The notes beneath the pieces were generated by a model. It did not search any database. It saw only the letters and a list, made by a program, of their open reading frames with translations, and was not told the DNA's origin. A program made the position numbers and the translations under genes. DNA of 64,000 bases from positions 1 through 64,000 of the forward strand of contig NZ_MUYM01000031.1 in assembly GCF_002150765.1 (NCBI RefSeq). The letters are read 5' to 3'. Positions 1-11,761 of this stretch are shown here, piece by piece. Within the stretch, counting starts at the first letter, position 1. Every line of letters starts with the position of its first letter. Source of the stretch: Lentzea kentuckyensis (GTDB lineage Bacteria; Actinomycetota; Actinomycetes; Mycobacteriales; Pseudonocardiaceae).

Positions 1-293
1 CGCTGGTACCAGCGTGGTCCCTGGACGTAACGCTCCAGGTCGGACGCCAGCGCGTGAAGCCTGAGCAGGAACTGCTCGTCTCTCGCGAGTGACTCGAGTT
101 TGCCCGCGTCCACGACGGAGAGCAGGCGCAACGGGTCGCCACCCACCTCGGACCAGACGCGTGGGTCGATCGAGGCGAAGAGGTCCTGCGTGGGCGGATG
201 CCACGTCCAGCGCAGGTTGGTGGCGAGCGTGCTCAGCGCGGACAGGGGCTCCGGCAGGCTGGCTCGGACGGTGAACCGGCGAAGTGCTCGCAT
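1..293 (-). CDS. glgP: Alpha-glucan (glycogen) phosphorylase, N-terminal part, cut by window edge
   Basis: The first 97 codons of a minus-strand gene that continues beyond position 1. The start ATG is at 293-291 and the protein begins MRALRRFTVR. The stretches TNLRWTWHPPTQDLF and VGGDPLRLLS are typical of the N-terminal (DUF3417) domain of actinobacterial alpha-glucan phosphorylases, which release glucose-1-phosphate from alpha-1,4-glucan in the cytoplasm. Its position back to back with the GlgE glucan-synthesis cluster is the usual actinobacterial arrangement. The catalytic, PLP-binding part lies outside the window, so activity cannot be judged. It lies 123 nt downstream of the kinase gene on the same strand. 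Confidence 0.88.
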   Translation of the reverse strand, partial: MRALRRFTVRASLPEPLSALSTLATNLRWTWHPPTQDLFASIDPRVWSEVGGDPLRLLSVVDAGKLESLARDEQFLLRLHALASDLERYVQGPRWYQ

Positions 294-416
294 GACGAGC
301 GAACTTACCTGCCACCCCCGAGGGCCTGACAACGTTCCCGGTCACACCTGCAACGACTTGCAGAACCGGTCAAGACGCGAACCGCCCGTGAGCAGCCGAT
401 ACCGGAACCGGGCGCG

Positions 417-1976
417 TCAGCCCCTGCTCTCGTTGACGATCAGCAGTTCCGCGCCCTTCCCGGAGATCTTGAGCGTGTGCTCCTCGGTGGTGGTCTTGTT
501 CGTCTCCGCCTCGGTCAGCTGCAGGGCCGTCGTCACCGAGAACGTGCCGTCGTCGGACGCCACCACCAGCGGGGCACCCTGGATCGCGACCTTGTTGTAG
601 GCGCTCCAGTACTCCTTCTCGGAGTTCAGGCTCGGGGCCTCCTGCGGGTCCCAGTCCGCGCGGGCGCCCTCGACGTCCTTCGGCAGCTTCGCGTAGTGGT
701 TCTGCACGAACTTGGTGACCTGGGCCTTCGAGAACTTGCTGGCGGGCGGCGCCGACGACGGGGGCTGGCTCGTCTTGGTCTGCGTCGGCTTCTGCGACGT
801 GGCCGCGGGGGTGCTCGTGACCGGCTTCTCCGTGGTCGTCACCACCGTCTCGGCCGGGGTGGTCTGGGACGTCGTGGGGCCGTCCGCGTTGTTGTCGGCC
901 TTGTTGCTCTGGACGATCGCGTAGGCGATGCCGGCGATCAGCAGCACGCCGAGGACCGCGGCGGCGATCGCCAGGCCCCGGTTCTTCTTCGGCTCGGGCT
1001 CCGGTTCGTACTCGGGCTCCGGCAGCGGTGCGGGCGGCCGGGTGCGCGGGGGCGGGCCCTGCGGCGGCAGCGAGCGCGGGCCCTGGGTGCCGGGGCCGGA
1101 GGACGGCATCACGGCGGTGCCGGAGCGGGGCGGCGGGCCCGGCGGGATCACCCGCGTCGCCGTGGCGACGGCGCCGGACGCGATCGCCTTCAGCTCCTGG
1201 GCCGCCTGCGCGGCGGTGGGGCGTTGCGACGGCTCGTTGGCGAGCATCCGCACCAGCAACCCCGTCAGCGGGCCCGAGCGCACCGGTGGGCGGGTCTCAC
1301 CGCGCGCGACCTTGTAGAGCAGGCCCAGGTCGTTCGTGCTCTTGCCGAACGGCGGTTCGCCCTCGGTCATCGCGTAGATCGTCGCGCCGAGCGAGAACAT
1401 GTCCGACGCCGGCGCGGGGTCGGCGCCGCGGGCCAGTTCGGGCGCCAGGTAGGCGGGCGTGCCGGCGAGCATGCCGGTCTTGGTCACCGCGACGTCGCCG
1501 AGGGCGCGCGAGATGCCGAAGTCGGTGATCTTGACGGCGCCGTCACGTCCAATGAGGACGTTGCCGGGCTTGATGTCGCGGTGCACGATGCCCGCGTCGT
1601 GGGCGGCGGCCAGCGCACCCGCAGCCAGGGAGCCGATCCGGGCGGCCTCCTGTGGAGGCATCGGACCGCGCTCACTCAGGATCGCGGAGAGGTTCTTGGA
1701 CGGCAGGTACTCCATGACCAGACACGGCTTGCCGTCCTCGACCACGACGTCGTACACGGCGATCGCGTTCGGGTGCTGCAGGCGCGCGGCGATGCGCCCT
1801 TCCCTCATCGCGCGTTGAACGGCCTCGTGGGCCTCGTGCGGCTGAACGTCGTTCAACAGCATCTGCTTGACCGCGACGTCCCGGTGCAGGAGCTCGTCGC
1901 GCGCACGCCACACGACGCCCATCGCACCGGCACCGAGCTGGTCGAGCAGGACGTAGCGGTCGCCAAGCTTGTTCAC
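417..1976 (-). CDS. Membrane-anchored Ser/Thr protein kinase (PknB type)
   Basis: Eukaryotic-type Ser/Thr kinase. The N-terminal catalytic domain has a glycine loop GAGAMG (residues 15-20), the ATP-binding lysine in VAVKQ (K37), the catalytic loop HRDIKPGNVL (D134) and DFG (D152). A Pro-rich juxtamembrane linker follows, then one membrane segment (about 331-352) and a Thr/Ser-rich extracellular tail with a C-terminal domain of about 110 residues that has no recognisable PASTA repeat. The start is taken at GTG 1976 (VNKLGDRY, 519 aa), where the family usually begins. A frame-compatible extension to 2084 exists but has no ribosome binding site. Signal sensed and substrates are unknown. Its place next to glgP and glgE makes phosphorylation of glucan enzymes a possibility, but this is inference only. 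Confidence 0.9.
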   Translation of the reverse strand: MNKLGDRYVLLDQLGAGAMGVVWRARDELLHRDVAVKQMLLNDVQPHEAHEAVQRAMREGRIAARLQHPNAIAVYDVVVEDGKPCLVMEYLPSKNLSAILSERGPMPPQEAARIGSLAAGALAAAHDAGIVHRDIKPGNVLIGRDGAVKITDFGISRALGDVAVTKTGMLAGTPAYLAPELARGADPAPASDMFSLGATIYAMTEGEPPFGKSTNDLGLLYKVARGETRPPVRSGPLTGLLVRMLANEPSQRPTAAQAAQELKAIASGAVATATRVIPPGPPPRSGTAVMPSSGPGTQGPRSLPPQGPPPRTRPPAPLPEPEYEPEPEPKKNRGLAIAAAVLGVLLIAGIAYAIVQSNKADNNADGPTTSQTTPAETVVTTTEKPVTSTPAATSQKPTQTKTSQPPSSAPPASKFSKAQVTKFVQNHYAKLPKDVEGARADWDPQEAPSLNSEKEYWSAYNKVAIQGAPLVVASDDGTFSVTTALQLTEAETNKTTTEEHTLKISGKGAELLIVNESRG

Positions 1977-2217
1977 GCGCGGGAGGCTACCTGTAGCCCC
2001 TTCGTAACGATGTGAGTTACCTGGGAACGGTCCACTGGAGAGAGGACGTGAAGTGGTCATGTGATGGCGAGTGGCTCTGGACACACGAGCGGCTCAAGGT
2101 GTGCGATCGACATCAGATGGGTACGGACCTGGATGGGGTAACCCGCTGACAGGCCGCTTGATCGAGCAAGGCAGGATTGCGAGCGACGCGGAGCGACACG
2201 GCGAAGGGCGCTGCCGG
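1977..2217. promoter_or_regulatory. Divergent intergenic region between kinase and glgE
   Basis: 241-nt divergent spacer. On the minus strand a TAGCCT box (1989-1984) lies 7 nt before the kinase GTG, the spacing of a leaderless actinobacterial promoter (TANNNT). On the plus strand the sequence GAAGGG, 9-14 nt before ATG 2218, can serve as the glgE ribosome binding site. No clear -35 box or operator was recognised. Confidence 0.5.
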
Positions 2218-4194
2218 ATGAGTGGACGACTCGGTATCGACGACGTATCCCCGGTGGTGTCGGCTGGTAGGTATCCAGCCAAAGCCGTTGTGGGAGAACA
2301 CATTCCGGTGGCAGCCACAGTGTGGCGCGAGGGTCACGACAAACTCGCGGCGACAGTCACGTGGCGCGGACCGAAGGACCGAGTCGCCAGGCAGACGAGA
2401 ATGCACGAGGTCGGAATCGGCCTCGACCGGTGGGGCGCGACCATCGTTCCGGACGCGGAAGGCGCGTGGACGTTCCGGATCGATGCGTGGAGTGACCCCT
2501 GGGGCACCTGGAACCACGCCGTTGAGGTGAAGATCGCGGCCGGGCAGGGCCCCGGTGATCTCGCAAACGATCTTGAACTGGGCGCGCTGCTACTCGATCG
2601 GGTGGCAAGGCGACCCGATCGAAGGCAGGAGCGAGCACTCCTCACGTCTGCGGCGCAAGCACTCCGCGACGAGGACCGGCCGCTGAACGAACGCGTCGCG
2701 CCGGCGTTCGCCGACGACGTCCAGAAGATCATGTTCGAGCACCCCGTGCGCGAGCTGATCACCAAGGGCAAGACCCACAAGATCTGGTGCGACCGCAAGA
2801 AGGCCGCATTCGGTTCCTGGTACGAGTTCTTCCCGCGCAGCACCGGCGGGATCGACGAGACCGGCCAGGCGGTGCACGGCACGTTCGCCACCGCGGCCAA
2901 GGAGCTCGACCGGGTCGCGGCGATGGGCTTCGACGTCGTCTACTTCCCGCCGATCCACCCGGTGGGCCGCGTGAACCGGAAGGGCCCCAACAACACTCTC
3001 GTCGCGAGCCCGGAGGACTGCGGTTCGCCGTGGGCCATCGGCGCGGACGAGGGCGGGCACGACGCCATCGCGCCGGAGCTCGGCACGATCGAGGACTTCG
3101 ACGCGCTCGTCGAGCGGGCCCACGAGCTCGGCCTCGAAGTGGCGCTCGACTTCGCCCTGCAGTGCGCGCCGGACCACCCGTGGGTGCTCAAGCACCCGGA
3201 GTGGTTCACCACCCGGCCCGACGGCACGATCGCGTACGCGGAGAACCCGCCCAAGAAGTACCAGGACATCTACCCGATCAACTTCGACCTCGACCCGCAG
3301 GGCCTCTACCACGAGGTGCTGCGCGTGGTCCTCTACTGGGCCGAGCACGGGGTGCGGATCTTCCGGGTCGACAACCCGCACACTAAGCCGCCGGACTTCT
3401 GGCAGTGGCTGATCTGGAAGGTCAAGGAGGTCTACCCGGACACGCTGTTCCTGTCCGAGGCCTTCACCCGGCCGGCCCGGCTCTACGGCCTGGCCAAGCT
3501 CGGCTTCACGCAGTCCTACACGTACTTCACGTGGCGGACGAGCAAGCAGGAGCTGATCGAGTTCGGCGAGGACCTGCGCGACCACTGGGACGAGGCGCGG
3601 CCGAACCTCTTCGTCAACACGCCGGACATCCTGCACGAGTCGCTGCAGCACGGCGGTCCCGGCATGTTCGGGCTCCGCGCGGCACTCGCGGCGACGCTCT
3701 CCCCCACGTGGGGCGTGTACAGCGGCTACGAGCTGTTCGAGCACGAGGCCGTGAAGCCCGGCAGCGAGGAGTACCTCAACTCCGAGAAGTACCAGCTGCG
3801 GCCCCGCGACTTCGCCCGCGCTCTGGCGGACGGGCGAAGTCTCGAACCGTGGCTGCGCAAGCTGAACCACATCCGCAAAGCGCATCCGGCGCTCCAGCAG
3901 ATGCGCACGCTGAAGTTCCAGCACATCGAGAACGACGCGTTGGTCGCCTTCTCCAAGCGTGACCCGGAGACGGGCGACACGGTCGTGGTCGTCGTCAGCC
4001 TCGACCCGCACAACGGGCAGGAGGGGACGTTGTACCTGGACCTGCCCGAGCTCGGGTTCGACTGGCACGAGCGCGTGATCGCGCACGACGAAGTCACCGG
4101 CGAAACCTGGGACTGGGGCCAGGCCAACTACGTCCGGCTCGAGCCGTGGCGTGCCACCGCGCACGTCGTGAGCCTGCAGCGCCGCTTCAGCTAA
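2218..4194 (+). CDS. glgE: Alpha-1,4-glucan:maltose-1-phosphate maltosyltransferase
   Basis: GlgE (GH13_3) transfers maltose from alpha-maltose-1-phosphate to the non-reducing end of alpha-1,4-glucan, releasing phosphate. At 658 aa it has the normal family length. Visible family marks are an N-terminal beta-sandwich region, [10 protein letters not shown] in the barrel, [11 protein letters not shown], the nucleophile in [10 protein letters not shown] (D385) and the acid/base in FLSEAFTRP (E414). ATG 2218 is chosen because it matches the usual [10 protein letters not shown] start and has a GAAGGG site upstream; the open frame extends to 2071 but without homology. It is the first gene of glgE-treS-mak-glgB. 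A 51-nt hairpin begins 2 nt after its stop. Confidence 0.95.
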   Translation: MSGRLGIDDVSPVVSAGRYPAKAVVGEHIPVAATVWREGHDKLAATVTWRGPKDRVARQTRMHEVGIGLDRWGATIVPDAEGAWTFRIDAWSDPWGTWNHAVEVKIAAGQGPGDLANDLELGALLLDRVARRPDRRQERALLTSAAQALRDEDRPLNERVAPAFADDVQKIMFEHPVRELITKGKTHKIWCDRKKAAFGSWYEFFPRSTGGIDETGQAVHGTFATAAKELDRVAAMGFDVVYFPPIHPVGRVNRKGPNNTLVASPEDCGSPWAIGADEGGHDAIAPELGTIEDFDALVERAHELGLEVALDFALQCAPDHPWVLKHPEWFTTRPDGTIAYAENPPKKYQDIYPINFDLDPQGLYHEVLRVVLYWAEHGVRIFRVDNPHTKPPDFWQWLIWKVKEVYPDTLFLSEAFTRPARLYGLAKLGFTQSYTYFTWRTSKQELIEFGEDLRDHWDEARPNLFVNTPDILHESLQHGGPGMFGLRAALAATLSPTWGVYSGYELFEHEAVKPGSEEYLNSEKYQLRPRDFARALADGRSLEPWLRKLNHIRKAHPALQQMRTLKFQHIENDALVAFSKRDPETGDTVVVVVSLDPHNGQEGTLYLDLPELGFDWHERVIAHDEVTGETWDWGQANYVRLEPWRATAHVVSLQRRFS

Positions 4195-4196
4195 AT

Positions 4197-4247
4197 CCAT
4201 GAACGGCTCTTTTGTGGACCTCAGGTCCATGAAAGCGCCGTTCATGG
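4197..4247 (+). repeat. 51-nt hairpin (25-nt arms) between glgE and treS
   Basis: The left arm (4197-4221) begins CCATGAACGGC and ends TGGACCT; the right arm (4223-4247) begins AGGTCCATG and ends GCCGTTCATGG. 22 of 25 positions pair as DNA, and two of the three exceptions become G-U pairs in RNA, with a single base between the arms. Each arm contains the repeat unit ATGAAvGGv...TTvAT also seen in the 39168-39222 hairpin. It begins 2 nt after the glgE stop and ends 26 nt before the treS start, so it is transcribed inside the operon as a likely processing, attenuation or stabilising structure. Confidence 0.85.
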
Positions 4248-4273
4248 AGAAACCCCCGACGAGGTGGGAGATC

Positions 4274-6082
<1,809 letters not shown>

Positions 6083-6089
6083 ATCGCGC

Positions 6090-7400
6090 GTGATCGACCC
6101 CGACGAGCTCACCGACAAGCTGGTCACCACCCTGCCCGACGTGCTGCCCACGCTGCGCTGGTTCGGCGGCAAGGACCGCCCGATCAACGCCGTCCGTCCA
6201 CTGCGGACGACACCGCTGTCCGACGATCTGGTGCACGTGATCGTCGACGTCGAGCAGCCCGGCCGCACCGAGGAGTACCAACTGCTCCTCAGCGAACATT
6301 CCGAGGGCTTCGACGCCACCGCGGATCCGGAACGCAACGGCTTACTGCTGACCAAGATCGCCACCGGCGAACGCGTCGGCGACATCACGTTCGCGCACGA
6401 GCAGGGTGTCGAGCTGCGCACGACGTTGCGCGGCAGGCCGATCGGCGTCGAGCAGTCCAACACGTCGCTGATCTACGGCCAGCAGTACATCCTGAAGATC
6501 TTCCGCAAGCTCGCCCGCGGCGAGAACCGCGACCTGGTGATGCACCGGGCGTTGCGGTCCGTCGGCTGCGAGCACATCGCGCTGCCGCTCGGGTCGATCT
6601 CGACCGAGCTGGACGGCGACCAGGTCACGCTCGCGATGCTGCAGGAGTTCCTGCCGGACGCGGTCGAGGGCTGGGACATGGCCAAGACCTCGGTGCGTGA
6701 CCTGATGGCCGAGGCCGACCTGCACGCGGACGAGGTCGGCGGCGACTTCGCCGGCGAGGCCTGCCGCCTCGGGCACGCCGTGGCGAAGGTGCACGCGGAC
6801 CTCGCCGAGGCACTCGGCACGCGGCTGGCGGACGAGGACGCGATCTCGCACGCCATCGCGGGCATGCAGCGCCGCCTGGACACCGTGCTGGAGGCCGTGC
6901 CGGAACTGGCCCGCTACGAGGAGCCGGTGCGCGCCACGTTCGAGGAGGCCCGGCTGCACATCGGGAAGATCCCGATCCAGCACATCCACGGCGACCTGCA
7001 CCTGGGCCAGGTGCTGCGCACGGTGCACGGCTGGCTGCTGATCGACTTCGAGGGCGAGCCGGCGGCGGGCGTCGCCGAACGCAACGCGCTGAAGTCGCCG
7101 TTGCGGGACGTGGCGGGGATGCTGAGGTCGTTCGACTACGCGGCCCGGCAGCTGCTGATCGGCCAGCCCGACGACGACCAGCTCGCCTACCGGGCGATGG
7201 AGTGGACGAAGCGCAACCGGGCGGCGTTCTGCGACGGGTACGCCGAGGTGGCGGCCGATCCGCGGGACAACGCGCACCTGCTGCGCGCGTTCGAGCTGGA
7301 CAAGGCGGTCTACGAGGTCGCTTACGAGCACGCCAACAGGCCGGAGTGGTTGACGGTTCCGCTGTCGTCGATCGCCCGGATGACTTCTGGAGGAGACTAA
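6090..7400 (+). CDS. mak: Maltokinase
   Basis: Phosphorylates maltose to alpha-maltose-1-phosphate, the donor for GlgE. At 436 aa it has the usual length for stand-alone Mak (Pep2). The N-terminal stretch TLRWFGGKDRPI is the characteristic cap sequence. The aminoglycoside-phosphotransferase fold gives the catalytic loop HIHGDLHLGQV (catalytic base D302) and the metal-binding DFEGEP (D319). It starts at GTG 6090, 7 nt after treS, and ends 3 nt before glgB, so the genes are surely co-transcribed. Confidence 0.94.
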   Translation: MIDPDELTDKLVTTLPDVLPTLRWFGGKDRPINAVRPLRTTPLSDDLVHVIVDVEQPGRTEEYQLLLSEHSEGFDATADPERNGLLLTKIATGERVGDITFAHEQGVELRTTLRGRPIGVEQSNTSLIYGQQYILKIFRKLARGENRDLVMHRALRSVGCEHIALPLGSISTELDGDQVTLAMLQEFLPDAVEGWDMAKTSVRDLMAEADLHADEVGGDFAGEACRLGHAVAKVHADLAEALGTRLADEDAISHAIAGMQRRLDTVLEAVPELARYEEPVRATFEEARLHIGKIPIQHIHGDLHLGQVLRTVHGWLLIDFEGEPAAGVAERNALKSPLRDVAGMLRSFDYAARQLLIGQPDDDQLAYRAMEWTKRNRAAFCDGYAEVAADPRDNAHLLRAFELDKAVYEVAYEHANRPEWLTVPLSSIARMTSGGD

Positions 7401-7403
7401 GCC

Positions 7404-9578
7404 GTGAAGGCCGACCTGGACCGACTCCTGTCAGGTGCGCACCACGACCCGCACTCGGTGCTGGGTGTGCACACCGTCGGCGACCAGGTGATCGCGCGGG
7501 CCCTGCGGCCCGGCGCGACCTCGGTCGCGGTGGCGTGGGGCGACAAGCAGGTCGAGCTGCCACGCATCGCCGACGCGCTCTTCGAGGGCGAACTGCCGGA
7601 GGCGCCCGGCGACTACCGGTTGCTGGTCACGTACAACGGCGGCCCCGCGGTCGAGGTCGACGACCCGTACCGGTGGCTGCCTACCGTGGGCGAGCTGGAC
7701 CTGCACCTCATCGGTGAGGGCCGGCACGAACGGCTGTGGGACGTGCTCGGCGCGCATGTCCGTTGCTACGAAACGGCTTCCGGTGACATCACCGGTGTCT
7801 CGTTCGCGGTGTGGGCGCCGAACGCGCGCGGCGTGCGCGTGACGGGTGACTTCGACGGCTGGGACGGACGCGCGAACCCGTTGCGCTCCATGGGTTCCAG
7901 CGGTGTGTGGGAAGTGTTCCTGCCGAACGTCGTGGTGGGTTCGCGGTACAAGTTCCGCATCCTCGGCCAGGACGGCGTGTGGCACGAGAAGGCCGACCCG
8001 ATGGCGTTCGCCACGGAGGTCCCGCCGCAGACCGCCTCGGTCGTCACGCGGTCCGAGTACCAGTGGCAGGACGCGGAGTGGGAGGCCCGGCGCGAGGCCA
8101 CGCAGTGGGCGAACGCGCCGATGTCGATCTACGAGGTGCATCTCGGCTCGTGGAAGCCCGGTCTCGGCTACCGGGAGCTCGCGACCGAGCTCGCGGACTA
8201 CTGCGAGGACATGGGCTTCACGCACGTCGAGATGCTGCCCGTCGCCGAGCACCCGTTCGGCGGTTCGTGGGGCTACCAGGTCACCTCGTACTACGCGCCG
8301 ACGTCGCGGTTCGGGTCGCCGGACGACTTCCGGTACTTCGTGGACACGTTGCACCAGCGCGGCATCGGCGTGCTGGTCGACTGGGTGCCCGCGCACTTCC
8401 CGAAGGACGCCTGGGCGCTCGCGAAGTTCGACGGCACCGCGCTGTACGAGCACGCCGACCCGCGCCGCGGTGAGCAGCTCGACTGGGGCACGTACGTCTT
8501 CGACTTCGGGCGCAACGAGGTGCGCAACTTCCTGGTGGCGAACGCGCTGTACTGGATCGAGGAGTTCCACCTCGACGGTCTGCGGGTGGACGCCGTCGCC
8601 TCGATGCTCTACCTCGACTACTCGCGGCCCGAGGGCCAGTGGCTGCCGAACGAGTACGGCGGCCGGGAGAACCTCGACGCGGTGCGGTTCCTGCAGGAGC
8701 TGAACGCGACCGTGTACCGGCGGCACCCCGGTGTCGTGATGATCGCCGAGGAGTCCACCGCGTGGCCGGGCGTGACGCGGCCGACGCACCTGGGCGGGCT
8801 CGGGTTCGGGTTCAAGTGGAACATGGGCTGGATGCACGACACGCTGCACTACCTGTCGCGTGAGCCGATCCACCGGTCGTTCCACCACAACGAGATGACG
8901 TTCTCGCTGGTGTACGCGTGGAGTGAGAACTTCGTGCTGCCGCTCTCGCACGACGAGGTGGTGCACGGCAAGGGCTCGCTGTGGGGCCGGATGCCGGGCG
9001 ACGACTGGAACAAGGCCGCGGGCGTGCGGTCGCTGCTGGCGTTCATGTGGGCCCATCCGGGCAAGCAGCTGCTGTTCATGGGTGGCGAGTTCGGGCAGCG
9101 GCAGGAGTGGTCGGAGTCCCGATCGCTCGACTGGCACCTCGTCGAGCAGGAACCGTTGCACCAGGGCATCCAGAAGCTGATGCGCGACCTGAACTCGGTG
9201 TACAAGACGGCGGCGGCGTTGTTCTCGCACGACGTGACGCCCGAGGGCTTCCAGTGGATCGACGCGAACGACTCCGGTGGCAACGTGCTGTCGTTCCTGC
9301 GGATCGGTGAGGACGGGTCGCAGCTGGTGTGCGTGGCGAACTTCGCCGGGATGCCGCACCACGACTACCGCGTCGGTCTGCCGTCCGCCGGTCGGTGGAA
9401 GGAGCTCGTGAACACCGACGCCGCGCACTACGGCGGTTCCGGTGTGGGCAACCTCGGTGGCGTGGAGACCGAGGCCAGGCCGTGGCACGGGCGTCCGCAC
9501 TCGGCGTTGTTGCAGCTACCGCCGGCCGGTGTGCTGTGGCTGGTTCCGGAGCCCGTCACCGAGGCCGACGCGCTCTGA
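7404..9578 (+). CDS. glgB: 1,4-alpha-glucan branching enzyme
   Basis: Creates alpha-1,6 branches in the linear glucan produced by GlgE. At 724 aa it carries an N-terminal extension and a CBM48 domain ([20 protein letters not shown]), then a GH13_9 barrel with nucleophile D396 (LRVDAVASM), acid/base E449 (MIAEEST) and the conserved [10 protein letters not shown]. It starts at GTG 7404, with GGAGGAG upstream overlapping the end of mak. Last gene of the glgE operon. Its final 63 nt overlap the end of the convergent secreted-protein gene. Confidence 0.96.
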   Translation: MKADLDRLLSGAHHDPHSVLGVHTVGDQVIARALRPGATSVAVAWGDKQVELPRIADALFEGELPEAPGDYRLLVTYNGGPAVEVDDPYRWLPTVGELDLHLIGEGRHERLWDVLGAHVRCYETASGDITGVSFAVWAPNARGVRVTGDFDGWDGRANPLRSMGSSGVWEVFLPNVVVGSRYKFRILGQDGVWHEKADPMAFATEVPPQTASVVTRSEYQWQDAEWEARREATQWANAPMSIYEVHLGSWKPGLGYRELATELADYCEDMGFTHVEMLPVAEHPFGGSWGYQVTSYYAPTSRFGSPDDFRYFVDTLHQRGIGVLVDWVPAHFPKDAWALAKFDGTALYEHADPRRGEQLDWGTYVFDFGRNEVRNFLVANALYWIEEFHLDGLRVDAVASMLYLDYSRPEGQWLPNEYGGRENLDAVRFLQELNATVYRRHPGVVMIAEESTAWPGVTRPTHLGGLGFGFKWNMGWMHDTLHYLSREPIHRSFHHNEMTFSLVYAWSENFVLPLSHDEVVHGKGSLWGRMPGDDWNKAAGVRSLLAFMWAHPGKQLLFMGGEFGQRQEWSESRSLDWHLVEQEPLHQGIQKLMRDLNSVYKTAAALFSHDVTPEGFQWIDANDSGGNVLSFLRIGEDGSQLVCVANFAGMPHHDYRVGLPSAGRWKELVNTDAAHYGGSGVGNLGGVETEARPWHGRPHSALLQLPPAGVLWLVPEPVTEADAL

Positions 9579-10205
9579 CCTGTCCGGCAGCGCTCCGTTC
9601 CAGTAGAGCGCGCCGGACACCGTCGCGGTGGCCGGTGGGCTGCCCGGACAGGTGTGGACGACCTGGTCTTTCAGGTCGAACGGCGGGAAGTCCGCGCACC
9701 CGGTGACGGTGAGCTTCAGGCTGGTCAGCGGTTCGCTGCCGGTGTTGGTGACGGTGACCTTCAGGGTGGTCTGGGCCGCTTCGAGGCCGACCTCGTAGGC
9801 GGACACCCGGAGGAACACGCAGTCCCAGTGGATCTCCGTGGTCGTGGTCGCGAAGAACCGCACCGCGGCGGCGTTCGGCGGCGCGATCATGCCGTAGCTG
9901 TTGTACCGCTTCGGTTGTGTCTGCCGTGGCCAGCGGGCGTAGGTCCGCCCGGTCTGGACGCCGGCGCCGTCGACGAACTGCAGCCCGGTCGCGGTCGTCG
10001 GCCCCGGTTTCAGGCTGCCCGCCCACACGGACAGGTCGTAGACGCCGCCGGGAACCGCGTCGAGGGTGCGGTAGACGGTGCCGGGGCCGGTGATCGCGCC
10101 ATGGCGCGGGTCCGGCGCGATGCCCCCGACGCAACCGGGCATCGTCGGATCGGCCCCGGTGGGAGGGCCGAGAAGGAGCAACGCCGCGAACAGCAATTCG
10201 CGCAC
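9516..10205 (-). CDS. Secreted protein of unknown function with carbohydrate-binding-like and CARDB-like parts
   Basis: 229 aa starting at GTG 10205. An N-terminal hydrophobic stretch ([10 protein letters not shown]) looks like a signal peptide. The middle ([21 protein letters not shown]...[16 protein letters not shown]) resembles a beta-sandwich carbohydrate-binding module, and the C-terminal part ([24 protein letters not shown]) resembles a CARDB/DUF11-type beta-sandwich. A TACATT box lies 7 nt before the GTG with no ribosome binding site, so it is probably leaderless. The last 63 nt overlap glgB antisense. Family not named; role presumably at the cell surface. Confidence 0.7.
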   Translation of the reverse strand: MRELLFAALLLLGPPTGADPTMPGCVGGIAPDPRHGAITGPGTVYRTLDAVPGGVYDLSVWAGSLKPGPTTATGLQFVDGAGVQTGRTYARWPRQTQPKRYNSYGMIAPPNAAAVRFFATTTTEIHWDCVFLRVSAYEVGLEAAQTTLKVTVTNTGSEPLTSLKLTVTGCADFPPFDLKDQVVHTCPGSPPATATVSGALYWNGALPDRSERVGLGDGLRNQPQHTGRR

Positions 10206-10338
10206 AGATGGAAATGTAAGTCGGTCGGCGGACTCCGGCCCGGTGAACCTGATCAGCTCGCCACACGTTGGCTTCTGTATGCGCCTGAGTTCGACGAGTA
10301 GGACGCCCCTCGAGCCGACCGGCAGGCACAATGGGTCC

Positions 10339-11709
10339 ATGCGGCACCGGAGCATCGCGCTGATCGTCGCCACCGCCCTGCTCGCGGTGGGCTGCACCGC
10401 CCAGATTCCCGGGCGCCCGCGTGCCGCCAAGGTGGTGAAGAAGGAGGCCTCCACCGAGACCGTCCAGGTGCGCGGCTCGGACAACGGCCCGATCGACAAG
10501 CTGGCGGCGACCGCGCTCACGGACATCGACGCGTTCTGGCAGGCGTCGTTCCAGCAGACGTTCAACAAGCCGTGGAAGCCGCTGAGCGGCGGTTACTACT
10601 CCGTCGACACCGCGGACGCCACCGCGAAGCCCCCGCCGTGCACGCAGAAGGCCGCGGACGTGGAGGGCAACGCGTTCTACTGCCCGGCCGCCGACGCGAT
10701 CGCCTGGGACCGCGCGTCGCTGCTGCCGGTGCTGCAGGACCGCTTCGGCGAGGCCGCGGTGGTCGTGGTGCTGGCGCACGAGATCGGCCACGCGGTGCAG
10801 AACCGGATGGGCATCACGCCGGAGGCCGAGCGCCGCGAACCGGAGAAGTACCCGACGATCCTCACCGAGGCCCAGGCCGACTGCTTCGCGGGCTCGTTCG
10901 TCCGCAACGTCACCGACGGCAAGTCCGGGCGCCTCGACATCGGCACGGACGCCCTGGACAAGGCCCTGGGCGCGCTGATCACGTTCCGCGACCCGGTCGG
11001 CACGTCCCCGGAAGACGAGCAGGCGCACGGCAGCGCGTTCGACCGCGTGGCGGCGTTCCAGGACGGCTACGAGCAGGGCACCAAGTTCTGCGCTCAGATG
11101 TCGGTGCAGAACCGCCAGTTCACGCAGCGCGCGTTCACCACGATCAAGGACCGCGCGAGCGGCGGCAACCTGCAGTTCTCGGAGATGCTCGAGTCGGTGA
11201 CGCCGGACCTCGACGGTTACTTCAAGGGCCTGGCCACGGCGTCCGGCAAGACCTGGCCGTCGCCGAAGGCCGAGGCCGCGCAGACCGAACCGACCTGCTC
11301 CGGCGACCAGGGTCCGGTCGCGTACTGCCCGTCGGACAAGACGATCAAGATCGACATCAAGGACGAGCTACCGCTCCTGCACAAAGAACTCGGTGACTAC
11401 GCGACCGGCACGTTGATCGCGACCAGGTACGCCATGGCCGAGCTCGCCGCGCAGGGCAAGCCGACCGAGGGTGAGAAGGCCTCCGCGGCCGCCCTGTGCC
11501 TGGCCGGCGCGTACACGGGCGCGGTGTTCCAGCGTCAGGACGGGTTCGGACTCTCGCCGGGTGACTTCGACGAGGCCGTGACCGTGCTGCTGCGCTTCGA
11601 CTACGCGGCCCGTGACTCGAAGGGCGAGGACGCGGTGGATCCCGGGTTCGAGCGGGTGGCCCGGTTCCGGGAGGGCGTGTTCGAGGGCCCGAAGAAGTGC
11701 GGGCTCTGA
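10339..11709 (+). CDS. Neutral zinc metallopeptidase-like lipoprotein (paralogue 1)
   Basis: 456 aa. A lipoprotein signal peptide ends in the lipobox LAVGC. The stretch LAHEIGHAVQ (H147, E148, H151) and the downstream EAQADCFAG match the zinc site of the putative neutral zinc metallopeptidase family (Pfam PF04228 type), giving an extracellular membrane-attached protease candidate. The second half (from about residue 310) repeats the domain layout without an HExxH, as in its paralogue at 13725. Substrate unknown. The start is chosen at ATG 10339 because translation upstream carries no signal peptide. A hairpin at 11727-11761 ends the transcript. Confidence 0.85.
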   Translation: MRHRSIALIVATALLAVGCTAQIPGRPRAAKVVKKEASTETVQVRGSDNGPIDKLAATALTDIDAFWQASFQQTFNKPWKPLSGGYYSVDTADATAKPPPCTQKAADVEGNAFYCPAADAIAWDRASLLPVLQDRFGEAAVVVVLAHEIGHAVQNRMGITPEAERREPEKYPTILTEAQADCFAGSFVRNVTDGKSGRLDIGTDALDKALGALITFRDPVGTSPEDEQAHGSAFDRVAAFQDGYEQGTKFCAQMSVQNRQFTQRAFTTIKDRASGGNLQFSEMLESVTPDLDGYFKGLATASGKTWPSPKAEAAQTEPTCSGDQGPVAYCPSDKTIKIDIKDELPLLHKELGDYATGTLIATRYAMAELAAQGKPTEGEKASAAALCLAGAYTGAVFQRQDGFGLSPGDFDEAVTVLLRFDYAARDSKGEDAVDPGFERVARFREGVFEGPKKCGL

Positions 11710-11726
11710 CCTGATCCGGACAAGCG

Positions 11727-11761
11727 GAAGCCCGCACAGCCTCATGGCTTGTGCGGGCTTC
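11727..11761. terminator. Bidirectional hairpin terminator
   Basis: Perfect 12-bp arms, GAAGCCCGCACA and TGTGCGGGCTTC, enclosing an 11-nt loop. It lies between two convergent genes and overlaps the stop codon of the minus-strand gene. The symmetry suits termination in both directions; there is no pronounced T run. Confidence 0.8.

Noticed and set aside
328..339. GACAACGTTCCC near the glgP start resembling the LacI box
   Set aside because: Only the left half matches; two mismatches in the right half destroy symmetry. Treated as chance.
4199..4273. 25-codon N-terminal extension of TreS
   Set aside because: It encodes only the hairpin arms (repeat reading M-x-G-x-F), has no ribosome binding site, and TreS homology plus a GGAG site point to ATG 4274.
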